A DNA stretch of 6,750 nucleotides from SAR324 cluster bacterium. Lineage in GTDB: Bacteria > SAR324 > JACQKK01. Positions 6,730 through 6,750 of this stretch are shown piece after piece. The notes under the pieces were generated by a model. That model had not been told where the DNA came from and searched no databases. It saw only the letters and a list, made by a program, of their open reading frames with translations. Within the stretch, counting starts at the first letter, position 1, and the number at the start of each line of letters is the position of its first letter. The stretch covers positions 1-6,750 of the forward strand of contig JACZVE010000177.1 in NCBI GenBank assembly GCA_022572825.1. The letters run 5' to 3'. A program made the position numbers and the translations under genes.

Positions 6730-6750
6730 CTAGTCTTCCAGGACGAAGTA
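6730..6750 (-). CDS. Possible 3' end of a minus-strand gene cut by the window edge
   Basis: On the minus strand, six codons reading YFVLED are followed by TAG (6732-6730). This would be the C-terminus of a gene lying mostly beyond the right edge and convergent with the DUF423 gene. Seven codons are too few to identify it, and the frame may simply be open by chance. Bases 6655-6729 hold nothing I can name apart from a weak 5-bp hairpin at 6659-6676. Confidence 0.25.
   Translation of the reverse strand, partial: YFVLED

Overview
The window looks like ordinary chromosomal DNA from a GC-rich proteobacterium, most likely beta- or gammaproteobacterial. That is an inference from three things: the GC-rich codon use, the gene families present, and a dispersed intergenic repeat of the GTCCTGAGCCTGTCGAAGG type that I associate with those groups. 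I see no RNA gene, CRISPR array, insertion sequence, integrase, toxin-antitoxin pair or recognisable defence module.

Layout. Positions 1-1767 (+) hold the 3' part of a family I acyl-CoA:acetate/3-ketoacid CoA-transferase gene that began upstream of the window. A 493-base gap follows, with two hairpins and a possible promoter. Next is a FATP/FadD-type acyl-CoA synthetase (2261-4030, +). A 298-base gap between convergent genes (4031-4328) carries a cluster of dispersed repeat units and a hairpin right after each flanking stop codon. On the minus strand lie a LarE-type sulfur transferase (4329-5183) and an unrecognised, acidic, cysteine-free helical protein (5451-6140). Divergent from the latter is a small DUF423/YgdD-family membrane protein (6259-6654, +). 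The right edge may hold the last seven codons of a minus-strand gene.

How the genes relate. The first two genes both act on acyl-CoA: the synthetase activates fatty acids with ATP, and the CoA-transferase family moves CoA between carboxylic acids. They are same-strand neighbours, but the wide gap and their different base composition argue against a tight operon. The other three genes have no evident functional link to them or to one another. LarE makes the nickel-pincer cofactor together with LarB and LarC, and neither of those is in this window.

The points most worth a second look are: an Asp where the CoA-transferase family has its catalytic Glu, which could mean hydrolase rather than transferase chemistry; a three-cysteine LarE of the kind linked to a [4Fe-4S] cluster, present without larB or larC; and the unrecognised 229-residue protein. 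I do not see a clear previously undescribed multi-gene system here.
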